Notes: generated by a model not told the origin, from the letters alone. 64,000 nucleotides of DNA from Archangium violaceum Cb vi76 (GCF_000733295.1 NZ_JPMI01000209.1:1-64000), one strand, 5' to 3'. Numbered from the stretch's first letter, positions 15,190 through 24,565 are shown. Translations and numbers: made by a program.

Positions 15190-18100
15190 ATGGCACCTTC
15201 CGATGCCGTCCCCGGGACCCTCGAGTTCTCCACGCCGCTCGTCTGCCAGCAGCTCTGGAACGGGGACCACCAGGTGTTCCCCGTGGCCGCGCCCACCCTG
15301 ACGAGCCACGCGCCCACCCTCGAGGCCTGTCTGGGCGAGCAGCGCCTGTTCCTCGAGGAGCACCTGTCCAAGGTGGAGCCCGAGGAGCTGGCCCGCTTCT
15401 CCTTCCCCGAACAGGTGCGGCTCGAGATGCTGGAGATCCTGGCGCCCCGCGCCGATCTCCCCAAACGCCTCGTCAAACCCGTCACCGTCGAGCTGGCCAC
15501 CATCGTCGTGCCGCTCCCGGAGGAGACCTGGGTCTTCGTCCCGGCGATCGATCACACGGTCTACGTGGGCAGGAACCAGGACGTCCGGGAGACGGTGCGC
15601 GCGGACGTGGAGCGGTTGCTCGCGGCGCGGGAGCCGGCCGCCCATGAGTACCTGCGGCTGCTGCCTCCGAAGTCCGTGACGCTCGAAACCGTCCAGCTCG
15701 CGCTCCGGCGTCAGGACGCGAGCGACAAGGCCCGGCAGGCGAAGAAGAAGCTGGAGGAGAAGCTCAAGCGGGAGCAGGCGCACCAGGTGCTCCTCTCCGT
15801 CTCCACGCCGCTGCATGATCGCGACGAGGCCCGGCATGGGCCGCCGCTCATCGCCCGGGACACCGAGCTCGCGCTGCTGTCCGGGCTGCTCGGCGGCGAG
15901 AAGCGGCAGGGCGTGCTGCTCGTGGGCCCGGAGCTGGTGGGCAAGACGGAGCTGCTCCTCTCGTGGCTCCGTGCCGAGTGCAAGGCCGGCCGCGAGCGGC
16001 GGGTGTACGCCACGAGCGGCTCGCGGTTGATCGCCGGCATGTCCGGCTTCGGCCAGTGGCAGGAGCGCGTGCTGCGCGTGATGCGCGCGGCGCAGGAGCT
16101 CGACGCGGTCCTGTACTTCGAGAACCTCGGCGAGCTGCTCGCGCAGCAGTCCTCGGAGCACATCGACATCCCCGGCGCGATGAAGCCCTTCCTGGAGGAG
16201 GGCCGGGTACGGTTCCTCGGCGAGCTCACCCCGGAGTCGCTGGATCTGCTCGAGACCCGGCACCCGGGCCTCTTCGCGGTACTCGGGCGCGTGCGCGTGG
16301 AGCCGCTGGGGACTCGGCGGACCCGCGAGGCGCTCCGGACCCGGACGGTCTGGCAACGGAAGGCGGAGCCCTCCCGGTCCTCGCTGGCCGACGACGCGGT
16401 GGATCCGCTCGTGGACCTGGCCGAGCGTTACCTGCCGAGCCGTGCGCTGCCCGGCAAGGCGGTGCGGTTGTACGAGGAGATGCGCGCGGGCCTGCAACAG
16501 GAGCGCTCGGGAACCGGCGAGGTGCCCCTGCTCACCCGCGAGCGCGTGTACTCGCTCTTCAGCCTCAAGACCGGCGTCCCCGAGTTCCTGTTGCGCGAGG
16601 ATCGCGCGCTGCTCGCGGGCGAGGTCGAGGCGCACTTCCGCCGCCAGCTCGTCGGCCAGGAGACGGCGGTGCGCCGTGTCGTGGAGACGCTGTGCATGGT
16701 GAAGGCGGGGCTACAGCCCCAGGGCAAGCCACTGGCCACCTTCCTCTTCGTGGGCCCCACCGGCGTCGGGAAGACCGAGCTGGCGCGGCTGCTCGCCACG
16801 TTCCTCTTCGGCTCGCCGGAGCGGATGTTCCGCTTCGACATGAGCGAGTTCATGGACGGCTGGGCCGCCGAGCGGCTCATCCGGGGCAACAGTCAGGGCG
16901 AGGGGCTGCTCACGCGCCGTGTCCGCCAGCAGCCCTTCTGCGTGCTGCTGCTCGATGAAATCGAGAAGGCCCATCCGGCCGTCTTCGATCTGCTCCTGCA
17001 GGTGTGCGGGGAAGGGCGGCTCACCGATGCCCGGGGACAGACGGCGTGGTTCCACAACGCCATCATCATCATGACGAGCAACCTCGGGGTGGCGCACCGC
17101 CGTTCCCCACTGGGCATCGGTGCCACCTCGGTGGATGACGCCTCGTACTACCTGCGCGAGGTGCACCGGCACTTCCGCCCCGAGTTCGTCAACCGTATCG
17201 ACCAGCTCATTCCCTTCCATCCGCTCACTCCGGAGCAGGCGGCGGAGGTGGCCCGGTTCGGCGTGGAGCGGTTGCGGCAACGGCGCGGGTTGACGCAGCG
17301 CGGGGTCTCGCTCCTCGTGCCTCCCGAGATCACCACCTCGCTCGCCATGTCCGGCTACCAGGAGGCCTATGGGGCCCGGGCCATGCGCAGGCACCTGGAC
17401 CAGCAGCTCGTCGTCCCCATCGCCCGCGCGCTCTCCGAGGCCGGGCCCGAGGCCCAGGGCGGACGCGTGGTGATCGCCTCCCGTCCCGGTGGGATCGCGG
17501 TGGAGCTGTCCAAGGGCAGCCCGAAGACGGCGCGCAACCAGCTCGACCTCGTGCGCGACATGCAGGCGCAGCGGCGGGTCATCGACACGCTCTTCCGGAT
17601 GGATGCCGTGGAGAACGTCGGGGAGCGGATCCACTTCCTGGTGGCCCAGCTCGCCCAGGGCGATCAGAAGAAGATGCGAGGGCCCGAGGCCTCCTCGTTG
17701 GGACAGCTCCAGCACGAGCACAGCCGGCTCGAGGCGCTCTGGAGCGAGGCCCGGCGGTTGCGCGCCTCACTCCTGGCCGCCGAGGAGCTGGCGCTGATGG
17801 CGCTCTTCGAGCAGCAGGATGCCGCGCCCTTCGTGGACGAGGCCCACGAGCAGATGAAGGCCATCCGCCAGCTCATGCCGTCCGTGTTGCTCGCGCTCCA
17901 GCCCCGGCGGGATCAGCTCACGTTGATCATCCAGGAGGCGGGGGAGACGCGTGGGCTCGAACGCTGGCTCCTGCCGCTGATCGAGGATTCGCCCCGGCGC
18001 GGCTGGACGGTCGAGGGCCGTGTCTCGGTCACCCACAAGAGCAGCGAGCGCAGGCGCAAATGGGATGACAAGTCATTGAGCGCGGAGCAGCTCCGGAAGG

Positions 18101-18543
18101 AGCTCGCCGCGCCCTCGCGTGGCTTCCGGGAGGTGCTGGTTTCGGTCAGCGGCACGAACGCGGGGGTCTTCCTGGCGCTCGAGGCCGGGATTCATCGTTA
18201 CCCTCCCACGGAGAAGGACGAGCTGGTCCAGGTCGAGGTCAGGCCCGTGGCCATGTCCACCCAGTTGTTCCAGAAGGAGCTCGATCTGCCCGCCATCGCC
18301 CCTCCGGCACAACGGGCCATCAAGGAGCTGCGGCTGATGCCGACCATTCGTGAGTACGTCCCCGGCGGTGAGCTCCTGCTGTGCGAGGGCGCACGCAAGC
18401 TTCAGCTGGATCCCGGGGAGCACTTCCAGGCGCTCGAACGGATCCTGCTCGAACACATCCTCCTTCTCGAAAGCTCCGGCAACTTCGAGCCCGAGAGTGG
18501 CTTCTCCTTCGCGCTCGACGTGATGAGGGGGGCGGCTCGATGA
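15190..18543 (+). CDS. ClpA/B-like double AAA+ ATPase with release-factor-like C-terminal module (first paralogue)
   Basis: The 1117-residue product has an N-terminal ~200-residue domain shared in outline with the next two genes; D1 with Walker A GPELVGKTE (246-254), pore-region IAGMSGFGQWQER (from 281) and a Walker B ending in EN rather than DE (VLYFEN, 307-312); and D2 with Walker A GPTGVGKTE (522-530), intact Walker B LLLDEIEKAH (D589, E590), arginine finger NRID (R669) and sensor 2 GARAMRR (~728). D2 lacks the GYVG pore loop. From ~790 comes a helical region, then VSGTNAGVFLALEAGIHR (986-1003) and IREYVPGG (1053-1060), which match class I release factor domains 2 and 4; the GGQ domain between them is missing. 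Predicted role: ATP-driven remodelling linked to ribosomes. Function is inferred. Confidence 0.85.
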   Translation: MAPSDAVPGTLEFSTPLVCQQLWNGDHQVFPVAAPTLTSHAPTLEACLGEQRLFLEEHLSKVEPEELARFSFPEQVRLEMLEILAPRADLPKRLVKPVTVELATIVVPLPEETWVFVPAIDHTVYVGRNQDVRETVRADVERLLAAREPAAHEYLRLLPPKSVTLETVQLALRRQDASDKARQAKKKLEEKLKREQAHQVLLSVSTPLHDRDEARHGPPLIARDTELALLSGLLGGEKRQGVLLVGPELVGKTELLLSWLRAECKAGRERRVYATSGSRLIAGMSGFGQWQERVLRVMRAAQELDAVLYFENLGELLAQQSSEHIDIPGAMKPFLEEGRVRFLGELTPESLDLLETRHPGLFAVLGRVRVEPLGTRRTREALRTRTVWQRKAEPSRSSLADDAVDPLVDLAERYLPSRALPGKAVRLYEEMRAGLQQERSGTGEVPLLTRERVYSLFSLKTGVPEFLLREDRALLAGEVEAHFRRQLVGQETAVRRVVETLCMVKAGLQPQGKPLATFLFVGPTGVGKTELARLLATFLFGSPERMFRFDMSEFMDGWAAERLIRGNSQGEGLLTRRVRQQPFCVLLLDEIEKAHPAVFDLLLQVCGEGRLTDARGQTAWFHNAIIIMTSNLGVAHRRSPLGIGATSVDDASYYLREVHRHFRPEFVNRIDQLIPFHPLTPEQAAEVARFGVERLRQRRGLTQRGVSLLVPPEITTSLAMSGYQEAYGARAMRRHLDQQLVVPIARALSEAGPEAQGGRVVIASRPGGIAVELSKGSPKTARNQLDLVRDMQAQRRVIDTLFRMDAVENVGERIHFLVAQLAQGDQKKMRGPEASSLGQLQHEHSRLEALWSEARRLRASLLAAEELALMALFEQQDAAPFVDEAHEQMKAIRQLMPSVLLALQPRRDQLTLIIQEAGETRGLERWLLPLIEDSPRRGWTVEGRVSVTHKSSERRRKWDDKSLSAEQLRKELAAPSRGFREVLVSVSGTNAGVFLALEAGIHRYPPTEKDELVQVEVRPVAMSTQLFQKELDLPAIAPPAQRAIKELRLMPTIREYVPGGELLLCEGARKLQLDPGEHFQALERILLEHILLLESSGNFEPESGFSFALDVMRGAAR

Positions 18544-21500
18544 ACCTCACCATCGGCGTGTACCAGAGCCGCGATGCCTCCGGTGGTTACCGGTGGACCA
18601 CGCTCGCGCTCGGCCCGCATACCCGCGGCCGCGAGGGCCGGAGCACCGTCAAGCTCCAGCAGAAGCTCGTGGAGGAGCTCCGGAGCGTCATCGGCGAGCT
18701 GCCCGTCCAGGAGCTGTCGTACTTCCAGCTCCCCCGAGGCATCCGCCTGGAGCGGGTGCAGCTCGAGCTGGACTTCAAGCGCGTGCGCACCGGAACCGAG
18801 ACGCCACGGCTGTCCGGCCTCTTCCCCCTCATCCTCGAGCCGCGCTGGCGCACGCGTGACGAGCTCATGACCATCGCCTACCACCCCGCGCGCCAGCACG
18901 AGTGGTTCCCGGTCGATACCGGCGCCAGTCTCGAGGAGCAGGCGAAGGTCTTCTTCACCCGCGCCTGGGCCGCGCTGGAGCCGCACGAGCATGAGGAGCT
19001 GCGCTCCAACCGGAAGGACACCCTCAAGGCGCTCGCGTTCGTGGCCCAGCCGAAGTCGCTGCTCGACGCGCTCGGCAAGAAGAAGGGGCCCTGGGACGAC
19101 CTGGAGGACGAGGACCGGCGGGAACGGAGTGGTGGCAAGAAGAAGCAGAAGAAGTCGGGCGGCGGCACCCAGGTGCTGCACAAGCTGGGGACCCACCTCA
19201 CGCTCCAGGCCGCGGAGGGCACGCTCGACGCCGGCATGCCGCGCAGCCCCTACCGCGAGCAACTCCAGCTCCTGCTCGGAGGCGAGCGGCGCACGCCGGT
19301 GCTGCTCGTCGGTCCTCCCGGTTGCGGCAAGCGGACCCTGCTCAAGCGCTTCGTGGCCGAGCAGCTCGAGGCCGAGGGCTTCCAGACCCACCGCAACCTG
19401 GACAAGGTGACCGAGGTCTGGTCGATCGCCGGCAAGCGGATCATCGCCGGCATGAGCTACGTGGGCGACTGGGAGCAGCGTTGCCTCAAGGTGCTCGAGG
19501 ACACGAGGGGAGGGCGCCGCATCCTCTTCGTCGAGGATCTGCATGCCTTCGGCCGCATCGGCCGCTCGCGGGAGAGTGACACCAACCTCGCGCTCTTCTT
19601 CCAGGGCGCGCTCTCCCGAGGGGAGATCACTCTGGCCGGCACGGTGACGCCCGAGCAGCTCCAGCGGCTGGAGACGGACGCCCCGTCCTTCGCCGCGCTC
19701 TTCACCCAGGTGCACGTGCGCTCCACCCGCGCCGACGAGACGCTCCGGATGCTGTTGCACGAGGCGCGCGAGCTGGAGTCCAAGCACCGCATCGCCTGGT
19801 CCCCTCCGCTCTTCCCGGTGCTGCTGGAGCAGTCCGGTACGCTCTTCTCCGGGTCCGCGCTTCCGGGCAAGGCGCTCGATCTGCTGCGCGAGCTGGCCAC
19901 GGACCAGGGGAGCCCGGGCCGGGAGCTCGGCGTCGGCGAGCTGTTCGCGCACCTCTCACGCAGGACGGGCCTGCCGGACTTCCTCCTCCGCCCCCAGGAG
20001 CGGCTGGTGCAGGAGGAGGTCCACGAGGCCCTGTCGCGCAAGGTGATGGGACAGCCGGAGGCGGTGCGGGTGGCCTGCGATCTCGTCGCGCGCATCCATG
20101 CGGGGCTCACGGATCCCCAGCGGCCTTATGGCGTCTTTCTGTTCACCGGCCCCACGGGTACGGGGAAGACCGAGCTCGCCCGCGCGCTGGCCGGCTACCT
20201 GTATGGCGATGCATCGCGGCTGGTGCGGCTCGACATGGGCGAGTTCCAGACGCCGGATGCCGTCGCGCGGCTCACGGGCGACGCCTGGCAACCCGAGGGC
20301 CGGTTGACGCGCCTCATCCGCGAGCAGCCCTTCTCGCTCGTGTTGCTCGATGAGATCGAGAAGGCGCATCCCTCGCTGCTCAACCTGCTGCTCCAGACGT
20401 TCGACGAGGGCCGGCTGACGGACGCCTCGGGCGAGACGGCGGACTTCACCCATACCGTCATCGTGATGACGAGCAACCTCGGGGCCCGGCGCAAGCCGGC
20501 GGTGGGGCTCGGGGCACCGGACGCTCGCGCCCTGGAGCTGGATGCCGACCGGGCCGTGCGCGAGTTCTTCCCGCCCGAGCTCTTCAACCGCATCGATCGC
20601 ATCGTGCACTTCTCGCCACTGTCGCGGGACGTGGGTGAGAAGGTGGTGGAAAAGGAGCTGGCGCGGCTGCTGTCACGGCACGGGCTCGTTTCCCGCAACA
20701 TCTTCGTGGCCGCCGACGAGGCGGTGAAGCGGCGCATCGTCGAGGAGTCCTTCGATCCGCACCTGGGCGCGCGGCCGTTGAAGCGCTACCTGGAGGAAAA
20801 GGTCGGGCAGGTCCTCTCCGAGGCCATCATCCGGGGACCCCAGGCCCTCCTGCGGTTGTTTCAGCTCTACACCCGGGAAGGCCGCTTCGAGGTGCAGGCC
20901 GATGCGCTCGTTCCCCGGGAGCCGCTGGCCCAGGGCTTCGAGCTGGAGCCGCTCCTGTCGCTCCCCATCGCACGGCTGCGCGAGAAGATGCTCGAGCAGC
21001 GCGAGGTGGTGCAGGAGATGCGTGAGAGCGAGGCACTCGGTGCGCTGTCCGACCAGGTCCGCTTCCACCTGGAGCGCCTGCGGGCGGGAGAGCACGAGCA
21101 CGCCGAGTCGCTCTTCACGCTCGATGCGATGCGCATGTACCTGGAGGCCTTCGCGACGCAACTGGAGTTGCTCGCCCGCGCTCCCGAGGAGGCGGAGCGG
21201 GAGATGATCGAGGCCGAGCGTTTCGGCGTGGAGCGGGTGGGTGTCGACCGCTGGTCGCAGGGGACGCGCATCCGGCTCTTCTCCCGGCGCGCGCTCGAGC
21301 CGGTGAAGGCCGTCTCCCGGGAGCAGATGCTCGATGCGCTGTCGGAGGTCTACTTCCTGCAACGCATCCTCCGGGGGATTTCCAGCGCGGATCAGCACGT
21401 GGTCATGTTGGAGCTGCTCCCGCTCGGCCAGTGGCGCCAGGGCGCGTCCACCGGCTCGCTGCTCACGAGATGGCTCTGCTCGGCCTATGCGCACTCGCGT

Positions 21501-22013
21501 GGGGAGCTCGAGTCCTTCGCCGCGCACCTGCCCGGAGGGGCCGTGGTGTCCGGCGGGGCCCGGCAGCTCCGGGAGTTCCTGCACCTGTCCGCACAGGAGC
21601 CCGTGCATGCCGCGATCAAGCTGGTGGGCCCGGGCGTGCGGCCGTTCTTCGAGGGCGAGGCCGGGCTGCATGTCTGGCAGTCCTCGGGCCGGCTCCCGGA
21701 GATCGTCAAGGTCCGCGTCCACGAGGCGAACGCGCCGGCGCCCGCGGAGCTGCTCGCGTTGCATGCCATGAAGCTCCAGGCCTTCCACAAGGCGCGCCAG
21801 GAGGGCGTGCGTCCGCTCCCGGAGGATCCCGAGGCGGCGGCTCCCGTCGTCCGCGCCTACCGCTTCGAGCCGCCCGCCCGTCCGGGGACGGTGTCGGTGC
21901 TGGAGCTGGATGACTACCTGCTGACCCACAGCGGCAGCCACCGGGTGAGGACTCCCGCGGAGGCCCTGCCGGCCCTGTGGCGGCTGCGGATGAGCGAGCG
22001 GGTGACCCCATGA
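18540..22013 (+). CDS. ClpA/B-like double AAA+ ATPase with release-factor-like C-terminal module (second paralogue)
   Basis: The 1157-residue product repeats the architecture of the upstream gene. N-terminal domain ~1-230 ends in a Lys-rich linker. D1 has an altered Walker A (GPPGCGKRT, 258-266, Arg where Ser/Thr is usual), pore tyrosine in IAGMSYVG (Y307) and ILFVEDL (328-334), where the Walker B DE is ED. D2 has GPTGTGKTE (537-545), intact LLDEIEKAH (D604, E605) and NRID (R684), but no GYVG pore loop. From ~815 the C-terminus again resembles a release factor without GGQ: VHAAIKLVGPGVRPFFEGEA with GLHVW (1022-1046), then VRAYRFEPP (1104-1112), the equivalent of the RTYNFPQ strand. It overlaps both neighbours by ATGA, so the three ATPases are probably made in fixed ratio. 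Confidence 0.85.
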   Translation: MNLTIGVYQSRDASGGYRWTTLALGPHTRGREGRSTVKLQQKLVEELRSVIGELPVQELSYFQLPRGIRLERVQLELDFKRVRTGTETPRLSGLFPLILEPRWRTRDELMTIAYHPARQHEWFPVDTGASLEEQAKVFFTRAWAALEPHEHEELRSNRKDTLKALAFVAQPKSLLDALGKKKGPWDDLEDEDRRERSGGKKKQKKSGGGTQVLHKLGTHLTLQAAEGTLDAGMPRSPYREQLQLLLGGERRTPVLLVGPPGCGKRTLLKRFVAEQLEAEGFQTHRNLDKVTEVWSIAGKRIIAGMSYVGDWEQRCLKVLEDTRGGRRILFVEDLHAFGRIGRSRESDTNLALFFQGALSRGEITLAGTVTPEQLQRLETDAPSFAALFTQVHVRSTRADETLRMLLHEARELESKHRIAWSPPLFPVLLEQSGTLFSGSALPGKALDLLRELATDQGSPGRELGVGELFAHLSRRTGLPDFLLRPQERLVQEEVHEALSRKVMGQPEAVRVACDLVARIHAGLTDPQRPYGVFLFTGPTGTGKTELARALAGYLYGDASRLVRLDMGEFQTPDAVARLTGDAWQPEGRLTRLIREQPFSLVLLDEIEKAHPSLLNLLLQTFDEGRLTDASGETADFTHTVIVMTSNLGARRKPAVGLGAPDARALELDADRAVREFFPPELFNRIDRIVHFSPLSRDVGEKVVEKELARLLSRHGLVSRNIFVAADEAVKRRIVEESFDPHLGARPLKRYLEEKVGQVLSEAIIRGPQALLRLFQLYTREGRFEVQADALVPREPLAQGFELEPLLSLPIARLREKMLEQREVVQEMRESEALGALSDQVRFHLERLRAGEHEHAESLFTLDAMRMYLEAFATQLELLARAPEEAEREMIEAERFGVERVGVDRWSQGTRIRLFSRRALEPVKAVSREQMLDALSEVYFLQRILRGISSADQHVVMLELLPLGQWRQGASTGSLLTRWLCSAYAHSRGELESFAAHLPGGAVVSGGARQLREFLHLSAQEPVHAAIKLVGPGVRPFFEGEAGLHVWQSSGRLPEIVKVRVHEANAPAPAELLALHAMKLQAFHKARQEGVRPLPEDPEAAAPVVRAYRFEPPARPGTVSVLELDDYLLTHSGSHRVRTPAEALPALWRLRMSERVTP

Positions 22014-24310
22014 GCGACAAGAGCCTTCGCGTCTACTTCACCACCCACCACGATGGCCGGCTCACCGGGCAGCTCCTGCCGGTCTGGGACAGCTTCTTCG
22101 ATGAGTCTCCCCCCTCGGCCTACGGAAAGAGCGAGGCGGAGATCTACGCGCTGCTCGAGACCCGCATCCGGTTGATGCTGCTCGAGAACCCCGCCGGGCT
22201 CGAGCGGTTCCTCTGGGAGGAGAACCTGGAGGCCCGGACGATCACCGTGGAGATCCATCCGCAGACCCTGCACAAGAAGCGGCCGGTGATCGCCAAGGCG
22301 CTGATCCCCCTGAAGCTGACGTATGTCTACGGGAAGCTGGAGAGCGGTGCCTGGCGCATCCGGGTGCCGCGCTTCGGCTGGTCGTTCGTGCTCGAGGAGC
22401 TCTCCATCGCGCGCGAGGTGTTGCAGAACGCGCTCACCACCGTGCTGCTCGGGGAGAAGCCCAAGGGGCTGTACGACTTCCGCCACGAGGGCGCGGAGTA
22501 CGTGAGCAGCTGGGAGCTCGGCTGGCTGCAGCGGGACAACCGGCGTGGCCCGAGCGAGGAGCGTCCGCCGGAGGTGCTCGAGCAGATCAGTGAGGAGTTG
22601 ACCTCGCGCGCCCTGGGCGGGAGGCAGCCGGCACTGGTGTATGACGCCGATTCGATGCGTTCCTGGCTCGCTCACGCGCGGCGTCAGCCCCCTCAGTCAT
22701 TGCTGCTCGTGGGGGGCCCGGGTGCCGGCAAGACGAGCCAGGTGCTGAAGCTCGCGCGGGTGATCGCCGAGCAGCGGCGCGAGGACAAGAACGCGAGCCT
22801 GCCGAGGATCTGGCGCACCAGCGCCGAGCGCATCGTCGCCGGCATGGTGTACCTGGGCATGTGGCAGGAGCGCTGTCTGAAGATCGTCGACGCGCTCTCG
22901 TACGAGAACGACTACCTCTACGTGGATCGGCTCACGTCGATCCTCGCGCCCCAGCCGGACGGCTCGTCCATTGGCGATCTGCTGCTGCCCGCGGCGATGA
23001 GCGGGGAGATCTCCCTCATCGCCGAGTGCACCGAGGCCGAGCTGGAGCGCTGCCAGCGGCGTTTCCCGGAGTCGCTGCGGCCCTTCCGCATCATCCGCAT
23101 CGAGCCACCGCCGGCCTCGCAGGTGCCGGAGTTGATGCTGCGCTACCAGGCGGCGAAGCGCAGCCGGGTGAGCATCCATGCCCTGGGTTTGAGGCAGCTC
23201 GTCGGGCATCTGGAGACGTTCCAGCGCGACAGCCTGTTTCCGGGCAAGGCCTTCCGCTTCCTCGACTGGCTGGAGCAGCAGGGCGAGCCGGGCAAGGCCC
23301 GGACGCTCTATCCGCGCGACGCCTCCGAGGCCTATGCGCGCTACACGGGACTGCCGCTCCAGCTCATCAGTGACGAGATCCCCGCCGAGCAGGCCACGCT
23401 GGCGGGGCAGTTGAAGCAGGGGGTCATCGGCCAGGAGCGCGCCTGCGAGCAGGCGGCGGGCGTCCTGGCGCGCTTCAAGGCGGGGCTGAACGATCCGGAG
23501 AAGCCGGTGGGCACGCTGCTCTTCGCCGGGCCCACGGGCGTGGGGAAGACGGAGCTGTCCAAGCAGCTCGCGCGCACGCTCTTCGGCAGCGAGGACCGGA
23601 TGATCCGGCTCGACATGTCCGAGTACATGCAGCCCGGTTCGGCCCAGCGGTTGATGGAGGTGGGCCCCGGCATCACCAGCCTCGCCGAGCGAGTGAGGCA
23701 ACAGCCGATGTCGCTGGTGCTCTTCGATGAGCTCGAGAAGGCGCACCCCGAGGTATTCGATCTGCTGCTCGGCATCCTGGGGGAGGGGAGGCTCACGGAC
23801 AGCCTCGGGCGGCTGGTGGACTTCCGGATGACGGTGGTGTGCATGACGAGCAACCTCGGCGTCGAGCAGTCGGAACCCACGGGTTTCGGGGCCGAGCGCG
23901 GCTCGGAGGATTTCATGCGCGCCATCCGGCACGCGTTCCGGCCGGAGCTGTTCAACCGCATCGACCACGTCATCCCGTTCCGCCGGCTGTCGGAGGCGGA
24001 CGTGCTGCGGATTGTCGACCTGGAGCTGGAGAAGGCGGCCTCCCGGGCGGGACTGCTGCGGCGCAGGCTGCGGTTGGTGGTGGAGCCGGACGCGCGGGCC
24101 TGGCTGGCGCGTCACGGGTACGATCCGAAATTGGGCGCCCGGCCCTTGAAGCGGCTCATCGAGGCGAAGGTGATGGCGCCCATCGCCGTGAAGCTCTCGG
24201 CCGAGGCGGGGCTGGAGGGCGCGATGCTCCCGGTGGTCGTGGCCGGAACGGAAGCCGAGCGGATGCTGCGGCCGGAGTACCGGGCCGTCGCGACGGTGCT
24301 CGGAGGCTAA
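22010..24310 (+). CDS. ClpA/B-like double AAA+ ATPase without release-factor-like module (third paralogue)
   Basis: The 766-residue product shares the N-terminal domain, D1 and D2 of the two upstream proteins but stops soon after the D2 sensor-2 region (LGARPLKRL). D1 has an intact Walker A GGPGAGKT (235-242), the pore tyrosine in IVAGMVYLG (Y281), and a Walker B of YVDR (V305-D306-R307), which lacks the catalytic Glu. D2 has GPTGVGKTE (from 507), LFDELEKAH (D573, E574), TSNLG and NRID. The D2 GYVG pore motif is absent. A TGFGAER segment sits where ClpA/ClpX carry their ClpP-docking loop, but resemblance is slight. The ATGA overlap at 22010 ties it to the second ATPase. A GC-rich hairpin follows the stop. 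Confidence 0.87.
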   Translation: MSDKSLRVYFTTHHDGRLTGQLLPVWDSFFDESPPSAYGKSEAEIYALLETRIRLMLLENPAGLERFLWEENLEARTITVEIHPQTLHKKRPVIAKALIPLKLTYVYGKLESGAWRIRVPRFGWSFVLEELSIAREVLQNALTTVLLGEKPKGLYDFRHEGAEYVSSWELGWLQRDNRRGPSEERPPEVLEQISEELTSRALGGRQPALVYDADSMRSWLAHARRQPPQSLLLVGGPGAGKTSQVLKLARVIAEQRREDKNASLPRIWRTSAERIVAGMVYLGMWQERCLKIVDALSYENDYLYVDRLTSILAPQPDGSSIGDLLLPAAMSGEISLIAECTEAELERCQRRFPESLRPFRIIRIEPPPASQVPELMLRYQAAKRSRVSIHALGLRQLVGHLETFQRDSLFPGKAFRFLDWLEQQGEPGKARTLYPRDASEAYARYTGLPLQLISDEIPAEQATLAGQLKQGVIGQERACEQAAGVLARFKAGLNDPEKPVGTLLFAGPTGVGKTELSKQLARTLFGSEDRMIRLDMSEYMQPGSAQRLMEVGPGITSLAERVRQQPMSLVLFDELEKAHPEVFDLLLGILGEGRLTDSLGRLVDFRMTVVCMTSNLGVEQSEPTGFGAERGSEDFMRAIRHAFRPELFNRIDHVIPFRRLSEADVLRIVDLELEKAASRAGLLRRRLRLVVEPDARAWLARHGYDPKLGARPLKRLIEAKVMAPIAVKLSAEAGLEGAMLPVVVAGTEAERMLRPEYRAVATVLGG

Positions 24311-24348
24311 AGCGGAGAAGTCCACCACTGCCCGTGCACCGGCAAGCT

Positions 24349-24368
24349 CCGTGCCGGTATCGGCACGG
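24349..24368 (+). terminator. Hairpin downstream of the AAA+ operon
   Basis: CCGTGCCG (24349-24356) pairs perfectly with CGGCACGG (24361-24368) around a GTAT loop, 39 bases after the third ATPase stop. There is no T-run, so it may be a weak or factor-dependent terminator. Confidence 0.45.
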
Positions 24369-24504
24369 CCTTGTCTGGAGTCGGCTCACGCCGTGGCCAT
24401 GTAGGAGTGTGGGCTGGAGCCTGTAGGGAGCCGCCGACACCTGTGGGGGCCAACCTCCAATGACACCCCGCACGTTCGCCTCTGAAACCGCACGGCTCGG
24501 CGCG

Positions 24505-24521
24505 CTGGCACGTCGGTTGCC
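24505..24521 (+). promoter_or_regulatory. Sigma-54 (-24/-12) promoter
   Basis: CTGGCACGTCGGTTGCC matches the sigma-54 consensus TGGCAC-N5-TTGC, with GG (24507-24508) and GC (24519-24520) separated by exactly ten bases. It lies 45 bases before the ATG of the lipoprotein gene at 24566. An FHA-type sigma-54 activator gene is 9 kb downstream, though a direct link is not shown. Confidence 0.75.
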
Positions 24522-24565
24522 TATGCCTCGGACCGACCAACGCAGCACCCTCTCCGAGGTCCATC

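Noticed and set aside
15133-16635. Minus-strand 500-residue frame opposite the first AAA+ gene
   Set aside because: Shadow of a gene with intact AAA+ motifs.
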